Shown: positions 1-5,822, counted from the first letter of the stretch. The stretch: 12,497 nt of DNA from Baffinella frigidus (GCA_026770585.1 MU646358.1:1040039-1052535); one strand, 5' to 3'. Made by a program: numbers and translations. Notes: a model not told the origin generated them from the letters alone.

Positions 1-44
<44 letters not shown>

Positions 45-137
45 GAGAGGAGAGAGAGAGAGAGAGAGGAGAGAGAGGAAAGAGAGAGGAGAGAGAGGAA
101 AGAGAGAGGAGAAAGAGAGAGAGGGAGAGAGAGGGGG
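1..137. repeat. GA/AG microsatellite
   Basis: Almost pure AG dinucleotide repeat, interrupted by short GGAAAGAG variants that themselves recur, and decaying into GGGAGA and G-rich sequence near 137. It runs off the left edge of the window, so its true length is unknown. Confidence 0.97.
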
Positions 138-205
138 GAACGCGTGGAGCACCTGCTTCGGGAGCAAGGGTCAGGGTGGAGGGCTGGCCGAGATCTCGCA
201 GGAAC

Positions 206-328
206 ACGGTTTTAATTTGACACTTCCTGGCAATGAAATTTACTACACCCAGTGGGTTTTACTAGTGACATTATAAAGCATTCGTGTAGTAATTTGTATT
301 GAATCCAATGGTTTTAAATTAAAACCGT
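206..328 (-). mobile_element. Fold-back element A, copy 1 (MITE-like)
   Basis: Outer arms of 13 bp (206-218 and 316-328, ACGGTTTTAATTT and its complement) enclose inner arms (231-248 and 284-301) ending in TACTACAC/GTGTAGTA around a loop at 249-283. Read on the minus strand it aligns from end to end with the copy at 6754-6867, including the loop (GCTTTAATATTAC type). A third relative lies at 5208-5339. There is no coding capacity, so any movement would need a transposase in trans. No clear target duplication is visible here. The strand given is relative to the 6754 copy. Confidence 0.8.
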
Positions 329-392
329 TTTTCTGTGAGGTCTGTCTAACTCTCATCTGGGTTTGGTACCCCAGGGCCGAGGCCCAGGACGA

Positions 393-573
393 CCACACGA
401 GGCGATCCATGCGAACAGATTCATAAGTTAATTATTGGATTGTCGCCCAGGAAACACGCCAAAAGTCAGCATTTGATCACGTTTCCGTACGGACATCCGT
501 ACGGAAACGTGATCATTTCCCCACAAATTTTAAAATGTCCTTAAATTCTGTTCGCGTGGATAGCCTCGTGTGG
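393..573 (+). mobile_element. Fold-back element B, copy 1 (181 bp)
   Basis: Terminal inverted repeats of about 27 bp begin CCACACGAGGC and end GCCTCGTGTGG. At the centre is a near-perfect palindrome (475-493 pairing with 496-514, two-base spacer) made of GATCACGTTTCCGTACGGA and its complement. The left interior holds GGAAACACGCC, which recurs in the other copies. The flanks (359-392 and 577-600) match a paralogous site without the element at 860-922, so the ends are well defined. No coding capacity. Confidence 0.88.
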
Positions 574-654
574 GAAGGGAGGCCTACTGCTGTCGCGCCG
601 TGGAGGCAACTTATGGGCAATCTGATTGTTTCTTAAGCAAATCACTTGTTTCTC

Positions 655-712
655 AAGTCAACTCCCATACAAATGCACTGGGAATCCGAGTGCATTTGCG
701 GTAGATTGACTT
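655..712. repeat. Imperfect inverted repeat
   Basis: Arms of about 25 bp start AAGTCAAC and end TTGACTT, with CAAATGCACT/AGTGCATTTG next to a loop of about 9 bases. Several mismatches lie in the middle of the arms. The AAGTCAAC/GTTGACTT ends recur at many hairpins in the window. Confidence 0.75.
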
Positions 713-760
713 ACGATTGGCCCCCAAGTTGACTCCAGGGTGGGGGGGGGTTGGGACCGG

Positions 761-858
761 GCCACCTTTCCGTTACCTTATCCGTAGGAATCCCCCTATG
801 TCCCTACGGGTTGCCTACCGTAGGGTCCTAGGTCTTACCGCTTAGGGGTTATTCAGGG
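761..858 (+). mobile_element. Dispersed element Y, copy 1 (left end degraded)
   Basis: Holds the conserved Y core: CCGTTACCTTATCCGTAGGA, a CCCCCTATG stretch, then CCCTACGGGTTGCCTACC and GTAGGGTCCTAGGTCTTA, and ends in GGGGTTATTC. The complete copies at 4055-4216, 5922-6083 and 8746-8906 show 161-162 bp with CCACACAGCGG/CCGCTGTGTGG ends. Here the left end is replaced by G-rich sequence and the right terminus is missing. Confidence 0.8.
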
Positions 859-859
859 A

Positions 860-922
860 GGGTTTGGGACCTCAGGGTCGAGGCCCAGGACGAGAGACGG
901 GAGGCCTACAGCTGTCGCGCCG
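860..922. other. Paralogous site lacking element B
   Basis: 860-893 matches 359-392 (GAGGCCCAGGACGA next to the break) and 899-922 matches 577-600 (GGGAGGCCTAC next to the break). Where the left locus carries the 181 bp element B, this locus has only GAGAC. It is therefore a related unoccupied site, and it shows that B arrived as a unit. Confidence 0.8.
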
Positions 923-1290
923 TTCTGCGCACAAAGCTTGTCAACTTAAGCGCATCAAGTCAGTCAACTTAGGCGGATTTGTAGACTTTTAGATAGTGGC
1001 TCATTTCCTACTGCTGTCGCGCCGTTCTGCGAACGAAGCCAGTCAACTTACTGCGAACGAAGCCAGTCAACTTTAGAGGATTAAGTCAGCCTACAGCTGT
1101 CGCTCCATTCTGCAAACGAAACACGCCAGTCAACTTAAGCGGGGGTGTAGACTTTTGGATGATCGGGCATTTCCTACTGCAGTTGCGCGGTTCTGCGAAA
1201 TAAGTCAGTCAACTTAAGCGGGTTTGTAGACCGTCTACAAACCCGCTTAAGTTGACAGGGTCTGTCATTTCCTACTGGAGTCGCGCCATT
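899..1290 (+). repeat. Decayed satellite, 80-110 bp unit
   Basis: A unit of the form CTACTGCTGTCGCGCCG, TTCTGCGAACGAA, AGTCAACTTAAGCGGG, TGTAGACTTTTGGAT, GGCATTTC recurs with starts near 905, 1008, 1090, 1172 and 1270. Related pieces lie at 584 and 1584-1650. Copies are interrupted by internal duplications such as CTGCGAACGAAGCCAGTCAA. No protein frame is conserved. Confidence 0.8.
1208..1256. repeat. Perfect 24 bp-arm palindrome inside the satellite
   Basis: 1208-1231 is a normal satellite segment (GTCAACTTAAGCGGG to GTAGAC). 1233-1256 is its exact reverse complement, separated by one base. Other satellite units lack the inverted copy, so the second arm looks like a local inverted duplication. 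Arm identity is 24/24. Confidence 0.95.
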
Positions 1291-1429
1291 CCACTTAGCA
1301 GCCACCGGGGGCTTCACGGATACAGTCCATCTAAACGATTTGTACTGGAATCTTATCCATCGCCAGAGAACCTAACCGGAATTTCACCTTGAATTCAAGG
1401 TGAAAAGGTCCTCGATCGCTGCTAAGTGG
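1291..1429. repeat. Inverted-repeat element with EcoRI-centred palindrome
   Basis: Outer arms of 12 bp, CCACTTAGCAGC (1291-1302) and GCTGCTAAGTGG (1418-1429). Off-centre inside lies a spacer-free perfect 24 bp palindrome at 1382-1405, centred on GAATTC. The interior motif CAGTCCATCTAAA recurs inside the differently armed fold-back at 11598-11739. Confidence 0.75.
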
Positions 1430-1797
1430 CAAAATCCCCTGCGGACAGCTATCGAGCGACCTAAGCATGTTTTGAAAAGCCGAGGCCGGAAATCCGGTCT
1501 CAGCTTTTTTATTTTAAAAGTCTATTTCCCTTGGGATTCAGGAGATGTTTACGTGGATGCGCGGATCCATCGAAATACGCCAGTCAAGTTAAGCGGGGGT
1601 GTAGACCTTTGGATGGGCAGCCATTTCCTACGGCTGTCGCGCCTTTCTACGCCAGCGGAACTACGTAGGCGGGAAAGTGGACTTTTGGATCGCTCATTTC
1701 TTGGCTTGGGCGAAAAAAAGAAAGACAGAGTGGAAGAAGACAGCCAAGCCAGTGAGAGTTCATGGCTCTGCCTGACTCGGGTTGGCCGACTATTCTC
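1430..1797. other. No gene recognised; satellite remnants
   Basis: An open frame crosses this stretch (start codon inside the 1382-1405 palindrome), but its product resembles nothing I know and it runs through a satellite unit at 1584-1650 (GTCAAGTTAAGCGGGGG, TGTAGACC, CATTTCCTAC). I treat the frame as chance. Confidence 0.6.
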
Positions 1798-1837
1798 AAG
1801 TTGACATGCTGGGTTTGCGGTACAAATCCGTCAACTT
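1798..1837 (+). repeat. Short hairpin element S, copy 1 (40 bp)
   Basis: AAGTTGAC and GTCAACTT arms bracket GGGTTTGCGGTACAAATCC. A 40 bp relative lies inverted at 12407-12446, inside a kinase exon fragment, and a left-truncated one at 8936-8966. The downstream flank (GAAAAGAGCCC, then GACTGA) is also shared with 8971-9000, so S sits in a larger decayed repeat there. Confidence 0.7.
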
Positions 1838-2169
1838 TGGCGCGGAAAAGAGCCCTGGCTCACCGAATTGGTGAGACCAAATAGACTGAAACGGTTCTAG
1901 AGTTCCCTGCCTGCTGACTGAAGCCGTGGAAAAAACTCAACGCAGTCAAGGAGGACAAGGAGGCGGAGGAGGAGGAGGAGGAAGATGAAGATGAGTAAAA
2001 GAATGCCAGTGAGACAGAGCTCATGGTCTGCAGTGACGACGGCGACGCAGTACTGAGGTAGTGCTGAGGTAGTGCTGAGGGCGGGCAGGAAGCATGGCCT
2101 TTCTGCAAGATAAGTTCCGGTGTCCGCCTTATGGTGGGAGTTGAAAGAACCTAAAGGACCTAAATGCAC
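1838..2169. other. Intergenic or intronic sequence without a recognisable gene
   Basis: Contains a small hairpin (TCACC/GGTGA near 1860-1874), a GGA/GAA-rich stretch (1963-1996) and a short TGAGGTAGTGC tandem (2055-2080). Overlapping open frames here encode low-complexity serine or leucine runs from the purine-rich stretch and are not credible proteins. Confidence 0.55.
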
Positions 2170-2212
2170 CTGGCCGCCCAGCATGCCCGTCGCGGTCCCA
2201 AAGTCCACGAGC
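2170..2212 (-). pseudogene. Protein kinase fragment, DFG segment (duplicate)
   Basis: On the minus strand this 43 bp segment encodes LVDFGTATGMLGGQ, matching kinase subdomain VII: the DFG motif that binds metal, preceded by hydrophobic residues. It is about 98% identical to the 3' part of the longer fragment at 2391-2500. Similarity stops exactly at a TAG (2213-2215, minus-strand reading) on its 5' side and at CAG/GTGC on its 3' side, which look like splice acceptor and donor. Its 5' neighbour is a Y-core relic (CCCTACGGCCTACCGTAGG). It may be a copied exon piece or a genuine short exon. Confidence 0.65.
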
Positions 2213-2215
2213 CTA

Positions 2216-2270
2216 GGGGCCCTACGGCCTACCGTAGGCAATACCGTAGGCCTAACTACCCGGGTTTCAG
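2216..2270. repeat. Y-core relic beside the kinase fragment
   Basis: GGGGCCCTACGGCCTACC followed by repeated ACCGTAGGC units resembles the core of element Y (CCTACCGTAGGG). It is rearranged and has no element ends. Confidence 0.6.
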
Positions 2271-2338
2271 GACGTTACCCTCTTAAATCCAACGGCCGCA
2301 ACATCTGACGCTGTCAGCGTTAGCGGGCTTTACATCGT

Positions 2339-2364
2339 CCGGTACAGCTCACAATCTGTACCGG
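2339..2364. repeat. Small perfect hairpin
   Basis: CCGGTACAG (2339-2347) pairs with CTGTACCGG (2356-2364) over an 8-base loop. It lies just 3' (minus strand) of the kinase exon at 2391-2500. A smaller CTGACGCTGTCAGCGTTAG hairpin lies at about 2306-2324. Confidence 0.85.
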
Positions 2365-2390
2365 CGTCGCACGATTTCGGGCGTCCGCAC

Positions 2391-2500
2391 CTGCCCGCCC
2401 AGCATGCCCGTCGCGGTCCCAAAGTCCACGAGCTTGTAGGTCCACTTGCGGTCACCCCCCGGGGGGAGGGGCACGCGGATCACGTTCATCGGCTTCACGT
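2391..2500 (-). CDS. Candidate protein kinase exon: catalytic loop and DFG (partial)
   Basis: Read on the minus strand, this 110 bp segment encodes (D)VKPMNVIRVPLPP, GGDRKWTY and KLVDFGTATGMLGGQ. In eukaryotic-type protein kinases the HRDxKxxN loop carries the catalytic base and DFG binds magnesium; both are present here in the right order with about 20 residues between. The HR of HRD is not encoded: upstream is a pyrimidine-rich run ending TTCGCAG (plus-strand complement 2501-2515), a good splice acceptor, so the exon would start at the AC of the Asp codon (phase 1). The 3' end is CAG followed by GTGCGG, a possible donor. No neighbouring exon with subdomain VIa or VIII is recognisable nearby. 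Kinase identity is fairly sure; that this copy is functional is not. Confidence 0.68.
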
Positions 2501-2599
2501 CTGCGAACGAAAGAGGGAGTAGCGATGAATCGGGGCGAGTGTTTACTGTAGATACTCTCCGCGAGACGTAACTCATCAGGGAATAAGGGAAGCAAGTAG

Positions 2600-2669
2600 C
2601 CCATACGGGAACACGGGAATTGGAGCCGTTGGCCTAGTTTCTGAAGGGATGGCTCCAATTTCCTATGGG
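2600..2669. repeat. Inverted repeat with TTGGAGCC arms
   Basis: GGAATTGGAGCC (2616-2627) pairs with GGCTCCAATTTCC (2651-2663). Pairing resumes outside between CCCATA and TATGGGG, with about 10 unpaired bases on the left. TTGGAGCC followed by NTTT is one of the commonest short words in the window. Confidence 0.7.
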
Positions 2670-2704
2670 GGCGAGTGTTGAGCGTGTTGGCTCCACTGGC
2701 GATC

Positions 2705-2740
2705 GGATCACGTTCATGACGTCTGCGAACAAGAGAGGCA
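2705..2740 (-). pseudogene. Degenerate kinase catalytic-loop exon start
   Basis: Minus strand: pyrimidine-rich CTCTCTTGTTCGCAG, then ACGTCATGAACGTGATCCG. This matches the acceptor and first codons of the exon at 2391-2500, but six bases are missing, removing the Lys-Pro of DVKPMN. Lys is catalytically important, so this copy would be inactive. Similarity stops after the ATC CG codons. It is a broken duplicate about 220 bp away from the better one. Confidence 0.6.
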
Positions 2741-2786
2741 CGCCGGCCAACTGAACGTCTGAGGGATGAGGGATGAGGGATAAGGT

Positions 2787-2800
2787 CGCCCCCCGGGGCG
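2787..2800. repeat. GC-rich short palindrome after GAGGGAT tandem
   Basis: CGCCCC/GGGGCG around CC. It is preceded by three GAGGGAT units (2760-2781), a 7 bp period that may be a telomere-repeat variant marking the edge of the subtelomere-like block. Confidence 0.6.
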
Positions 2801-2899
2801 CTGAGCGCTTTTTTCTGTCGGCTGGCATGCGGTAGTCGGCAGGCAGGAGGGGACTCCAGATGGACCTCTGAGGAGCAGCCGCGAGGGAGTGCATGCATA

Positions 2900-2941
2900 C
2901 CCTAAACGCTAAACGCTAAACGCTAAAAGCCAAACGCTATG
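2900..2941 (-). repeat. Variant telomeric tract (CGCTAAA)n
   Basis: One CCCTAAA followed by three CGCTAAA heptamers and further variants. The 7 bp period and the CTAAA core identify it as a derivative of the TTTAGGG telomere repeat, C-rich strand on plus. Confidence 0.85.
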
Positions 2942-3027
2942 CCTACAAACTAAACCCTGGACCCCAAACCTCGGTGGATGAGGCCGAGGGAGCCATCGAG
3001 CGCAGCGAGGACGTCTAGTAGCCCCAC

Positions 3028-3060
3028 CTAACCTAAACCCGAAACCCGAAACCCGAAACG
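3028..3060 (-). repeat. Variant telomeric tract (CCCGAAA)n
   Basis: CTAACCTAAA followed by three CCCGAAA heptamers, a single-base variant of CCCTAAA. The homogeneous variant suggests local amplification. Confidence 0.85.
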
Positions 3061-3258
3061 TCCGAGGCCAAAACGTCATTTCACACCCACGGCAGCCAAC
3101 AAACCCACAACCCCACTTTGACCACCAAGCCACCACCAAACCCCGGACTACACCCCACGAGTATCCACCCTGCACTTGAGGAGGTCTGCAATGCGGAGGT
3201 GAACCTGCTCCGGTTGTCTGCAACTGAGGCGCTGTGTACCACTCGGTAGTCTACAGGG
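3061..3258. other. No gene recognised
   Basis: CA-rich, low-complexity start (3080-3150), then unique-looking sequence up to the central hairpin of element B copy 4. The left half of that element is not recognisable here. Confidence 0.5.
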
Positions 3259-3365
3259 CACGTCCCTCTCCGGAAATCCGGGGAAGGACGTGACAAAATT
3301 GCTGGATTTTGGCGTGTTTCTCGGGCAAGAATCCAATAGATAACTTAAGCATGGTTCCTCGTAGT
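3259..3365 (-). mobile_element. Element B, copy 4 (half element, diverged)
   Basis: A central hairpin (CACGTCCCTCTCCGG at 3259-3273 pairing with 3278-3292) is followed by GGCGTGTTTC, a GGGCAA stretch, ATCCAATA, ACTTAAGCATGG and CCTCGT. This follows the right half of copy 2 (5593-5714) with an internal loss near TCTGTTCG. The other half and terminal repeat are missing. The hairpin tip differs from those of the other copies but still pairs. Confidence 0.7.
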
Positions 3366-3531
3366 GTTCCGAGCGGGTCAAGGACCCCGGGTTTGGAGGT
3401 TTCGGGTGGACCTCTGTGGAGGAGGCCGAGGGAGCCGTCGAGCGCCTCGTGACTCCCTTACACGTCCGACTCCCTTAAGATTAGGTTCCCTAGCGGGACA
3501 CGACTGTCTTGGTCTGACCAGGCCTGGAAAT

Positions 3532-3555
3532 CCAGCCCCTTTGACTAGGGGCTGG
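3532..3555. repeat. Small hairpin
   Basis: CCAGCCCCT and AGGGGCTGG pair perfectly over the loop TTGACT, in the sequence leading to the next subtelomere-like unit. Confidence 0.85.
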
Positions 3556-3622
3556 GGGTTTGGGTGAACCTCGGTGGAGGAGGCCGAGGGAGTGCATGCC
3601 GTCGAGCGCCGCCAGCAAGTCT

Positions 3623-3734
3623 CCCTGGACCCTAGGCTCTAGACCCTAGACCCTAGGCTCTAGACCCTAGACCCTAGGCTCTAGACCCTAGACCCTAGGC
3701 TCTAGACCCTAGACCCTAGGCTCTAGACCCTGGG
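3623..3734 (-). repeat. Telomere-derived 21 bp array
   Basis: CCCTAGACCCTAGGCTCTAG repeats with a 21 bp period about 4.5 times, that is three heptamers (CCCTAGA, CCCTAGG, CTCTAGA) per unit. This is a higher-order repeat built from a telomere variant. Confidence 0.9.
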
Positions 3735-3853
3735 GTGACCTCTGTGGAGGAGGCCGAGGGAGTGCATGCCATCGAGCGCCGCCAGCAAGTCTAGCCCGGC
3801 TCGGCATGCCTCCTTCACCTACCGAAGGGGCGCTGAGTAGTATCAGGTGTGTT

Positions 3854-3946
3854 GCACTCACGTTCATTGGCTTGACGTCACGTTCATTATTCGTTCCCAC
3901 ACCAAATTGGTCGTTCCCACACCGTCGAGCCAATGAACGTGAGTGC
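3854..3946. repeat. Inverted repeat whose arms carry a kinase motif
   Basis: Perfect 19 bp arms (3854-3872 and 3928-3946), GCACTCACGTTCATTGGCT and complement. Each arm contains the CCAATGAACGTGAGT stretch that on the minus strand codes for PMN of the kinase catalytic loop. The loop holds TGACGTCA (3873-3880) and a duplicated TCGTTCCCACACC (3890-3902, 3911-3923). Confidence 0.85.
3862..3882 (-). pseudogene. Kinase catalytic-loop fragment RDVKPMN
   Basis: Minus strand CGT GAC GTC AAG CCA ATG AAC encodes RDVKPMN, the core of the HRDxKxxN loop with catalytic Asp, Lys and Asn all kept. Upstream codons give Asn-Glu rather than His before the Arg. Directly downstream is GTGAGT (plus 3856-3861), a textbook donor, where the copy at 2391-2500 continues GTGATC. 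The second, inverted arm at 3928-3946 repeats the PMN part on the other strand. It may be an exon 3' end or a copied fragment. Confidence 0.6.
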
Positions 3947-4054
3947 CTTGGAGGCCTCCTAAATAATCACCGACCCCGTCCGAGAACGATCCGGGTAGGC
4001 AGTGGGCGAGGACTAGCCCGACTTTCACCTACCAAAATCAAGTGAGGGACTCCG

Positions 4055-4216
4055 CCACACAGCGGGCTACGCAGGGAAAAAAGCTTCAGAATCAAGCCAT
4101 TTCCGGTTACCTTATCCGTAGGAACCCTCCCTATGTCCCTAAGGAGTGCCTACCGTAGGGTCGTAGGTCTGATCGCTCAAGGGTTATTCGAAGTCCCTTC
4201 GAAGTCCGCTGTGTGG
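4055..4216 (+). mobile_element. Element Y, copy 2 (162 bp, complete ends)
   Basis: Starts CCACACAGCGGGCTACG and ends CTTCGAAGTCCGCTGTGTGG, giving terminal repeats of about 22 bp. The core CCTTATCCGTAGGAACCC, CTATGTCCCTAAGGAGTGCC, TACCGTAGGGTCGTAGGTCT is intact. Same length as copy 3. No coding capacity. Confidence 0.85.
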
Positions 4217-4233
4217 TGTCAGATGTAGCTGGG

Positions 4234-4424
4234 AGAAATGACAGTACTCTTTGGGTGACCTGTCCTCACGAGGCTATCCATGCGAACAGATTCATAAGTT
4301 AATTATTGGATTATTGCCCAGGAAACACGCCACAAATCAGCATTTGATCACGTTTCCGTACGGACATCCGTACGGAAACGTGATCATTTCCCCACGAAGA
4401 AATAACAGTGCTCTTCGGGTGACC
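4234..4424 (+). mobile_element. Element B, copy 3 (3' truncated) between 27 bp direct repeats
   Basis: 4234-4260 and 4398-4424 are direct repeats (24/27 identical, all three differences transitions) ending CGGGTGACC/TGGGTGACC. Between them lies the left 70% of element B (TCACGAGGCTATCC to TTTCCCCAC), with the central palindrome at 4350-4389 identical to copy 1. The right terminal repeat is absent, cut where the direct repeat begins. Confidence 0.85.
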
Positions 4425-4623
4425 AACTTAAGAAAAGTCAGGAAGAGTCGGCGCGGTGTCCTCTCTAAATGGCAGGTTACGAGCCTCCACACACATTTCC
4501 AGGCCGTTGAATTGCGCCCCCTCTACTCGAGGCTAGAAGTGTGACAATTTTAAAAGTTTTAACTTTACAAGTCCTTTACAGGTGGACCGCTGTGTAGTAA
4601 TTTTCACACAAATAGGGTCGTTT
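4425..4623. other. No gene recognised
   Basis: AT-rich in its second half. GTGTAGTAATTTTCACAC at 4592-4609 resembles the inner arm of element A (GTGTAGTAAATTTCATTG) and may be a remnant. Nothing else is identifiable. Confidence 0.45.
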
Positions 4624-4661
4624 GGTCACGTATCTGGGGTTATAACCCCAGATACGTGACC
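4624..4661. repeat. Perfect 38 bp palindrome without spacer
   Basis: GGTCACGTATCTGGGGTTA is followed at once by its exact reverse complement: 19/19 pairing, no loop bases. The flanks are not inverted copies of each other, so it is not the tip of a longer arm. Confidence 0.97.
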
Positions 4662-4741
4662 ACGCCTGCCCGTGACTGGTACTAAATGTAACAACCCCAC
4701 ATTTAAAATGGTCCTACTTCCAGCCTCAAGTGGGTAGAGAG

Positions 4742-4768
4742 TTCGGCATGCCTCCTTTCCCTGCCGAA
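4742..4768 (+). repeat. Short hairpin repeat
   Basis: TTCGGCA and TGCCGAA pair over a 13-base loop (TGCCTCCTTTCCC). A relative is at 3802-3830 (CGGCATGCCTCCTTCACCT). Downstream at 4794-4856 is an imperfect duplication ending ATCAACAAC. Confidence 0.65.
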
Positions 4769-4853
4769 TCAGTGGGAAAAGGCTGTTGGTTCACGTCACC
4801 TAGAGAATCAACAACGGTCTCTCGGTTAGAGTCACAAAGAGGATCAACAACCG

Positions 4854-5127
4854 GTTGAGGGTTGAGGGTTGAAGGTTGAGGGTTTAGGGTTTAGGGTTAA
4901 GGGTTCAGGGTTTAGGGTTTAGGGTGTAAGGTTTAGGGTGTAGAGGTCAAGGTTTAGGGGTAAAAGCTTAGGGTTTTAGGTCTAGGTTCTAGGGTCTCGG
5001 GGCTAGGGTTTAGGGTTTAGGGTTTAGGGTTTAGGGTTTAGGGTTTAGGGTCTAGGGTTCAGGGTTTAGGGTTTAGGGTTTAGGGTTTAGGGTTTAGGGT
5101 TTAGGGTTTAGGGTTTAGGGTTTAGGG
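4854..5127 (+). repeat. Interstitial TTTAGGG telomeric tract
   Basis: Degenerate heptamers (GGTTGAG, GGTTTAG, GGTTCAG) grade into nearly perfect TTTAGGG units from about 5003 to 5127, with only two variant units. It is the G-rich strand on plus, opposite to the C-rich tracts at 2.9-3.7 kb. The perfect part lies at the right, and the sequence changes abruptly to unique DNA at 5128. Confidence 0.97.
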
Positions 5128-5207
5128 CTTCACCGCGACTGGCCCGCGCGTGACCACCGCCTCCTCAAGGGAGGTTCCAACCTGCCAAGGTTTGGGGGTT
5201 ATCTCAC

Positions 5208-5339
5208 ACGCAAACACTTATAATTTACAAACTGGATTTCAATCAAAATTACTACACGTCTGCTTTAATATTACTATTAAAGATCGTTTTGTGTAGTAAA
5301 TTTCATTGAATCCAGTTCATAAATTACAAGTGTTTGCGT
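5208..5339 (+). mobile_element. Fold-back element A, copy 3 (different outer arms)
   Basis: Arms of about 50 bp (5208-5257 and 5291-5339): outermost ACGCAAACACTT and complement, innermost ATTACTACAC/GTGTAGTAA. The loop (GCTTTAATATTACTATTAAA) and the inner GGATT..CAAT part match copies 1 and 2. The outer 25 bp on each side are unrelated to those copies but pair with each other. Confidence 0.85.
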
Positions 5340-5349
5340 ATGATATCTT

Positions 5350-5458
5350 CGTATCCCTTAAGTGGCCAGTAGGCTCATACGCCCTACCGTAGGGCCCTAC
5401 GACCTGCCTAGGACCTCTTGGCCGTCAAATTTGACGGCCTGGGCATTTAAGGGATACG
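5350..5458. repeat. Nested inverted repeat with Y-core interior
   Basis: Outer arms CGTATCCCTTAA (5350-5361) and TTAAGGGATACG (5447-5458). Inside are a Y-core piece (CCCTACCGTAGGGCCCTACG, then CCTAGGACC) and a perfect 20 bp spacer-free palindrome, GGCCGTCAAATTTGACGGCC, at 5420-5439. Confidence 0.82.
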
Positions 5459-5532
5459 TTGTATACTTGGTGATATATTACTCTGGGGAAGTGACTCTCT
5501 CGAGCATCTTCTGCTCTCGCGTGTCGCCTCCC

Positions 5533-5714
5533 CCACACGAGGCTATCCATGCGAACAGAATAAAAGGGCGTTTTAAAAAATTGTGGGGAAATGATCACGT
5601 TCCCCCCGGAAAAGCCGGGAGGAAACGTGATCATTTGCTGACTTTTGGCGTGTTTCCTGGGCAATAATCCAATAATTGACTTATGAATCTGTTCGCATGG
5701 ATAGCCTCGTGTGG
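5533..5714 (-). mobile_element. Element B, copy 2 (182 bp, complete)
   Basis: Terminal repeats CCACACGAGGCTATCCATG and complement, about 27 bp, both present. It is inverted relative to copy 1. The central hairpin (5593-5632) keeps GATCACGT/ACGTGATC at its base, but the tip is CCCCCCGG/CCGGGAGG instead of CCGTACGGA/TCCGTACGG. No coding capacity. Confidence 0.9.
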
Positions 5715-5737
5715 CCAGAGAGGCGCCCTCTGGGATA

Positions 5738-5747
5738 GTCTATCACT

Positions 5748-5799
<52 letters not shown>

Positions 5800-5822
5800 T
5801 ATATAGACTGTCTATCACTTGC
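5738..5822. repeat. AT microsatellite between 13 bp direct repeats
   Basis: GTCTATCACTTGC occurs exactly at 5738-5750 and 5810-5822. Between them is an (AT) run of about 55 bp with one ATACAT interruption, then AGACT. The AT run was either inserted with a target duplication or grew inside a duplicated site. Confidence 0.93.

Larger units (their letters stand above)
2855..3792 (+). repeat. Subtelomere-like block: five 55-60 bp units alternating with telomere variants
   Basis: A unit reading GACCTCTGTGGAGGAGGCC, GAGGGAGTGCATGCC, ATCGAGCGCCGCCAGCAAGT occurs at about 2862-2896 (partial), 2967-3015, 3407-3458, 3563-3622 and 3734-3792. Copies are joined to C-rich telomere-like tracts (2900-2941, 3028-3060, 3623-3734). 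The association of unit and telomere variant is repeated, so they probably amplified together. Open frames on both strands here show no recognisable protein. Confidence 0.8.

Noticed and set aside
1400-1804. 134-codon open frame
   Set aside because: It starts inside a palindrome, runs through a satellite unit and resembles no family. It is the length expected by chance in this composition.
3873-3880. CRE/ATF regulatory site TGACGTCA
   Set aside because: It falls at the junction of a kinase codon stretch and an inverted-repeat arm. No promoter or gene is seen nearby, and an 8-mer alone is not evidence.
5003-5127. True chromosome end
   Set aside because: Unique sequence and further elements continue for more than 7 kb beyond the TTTAGGG tract, so it is interstitial.
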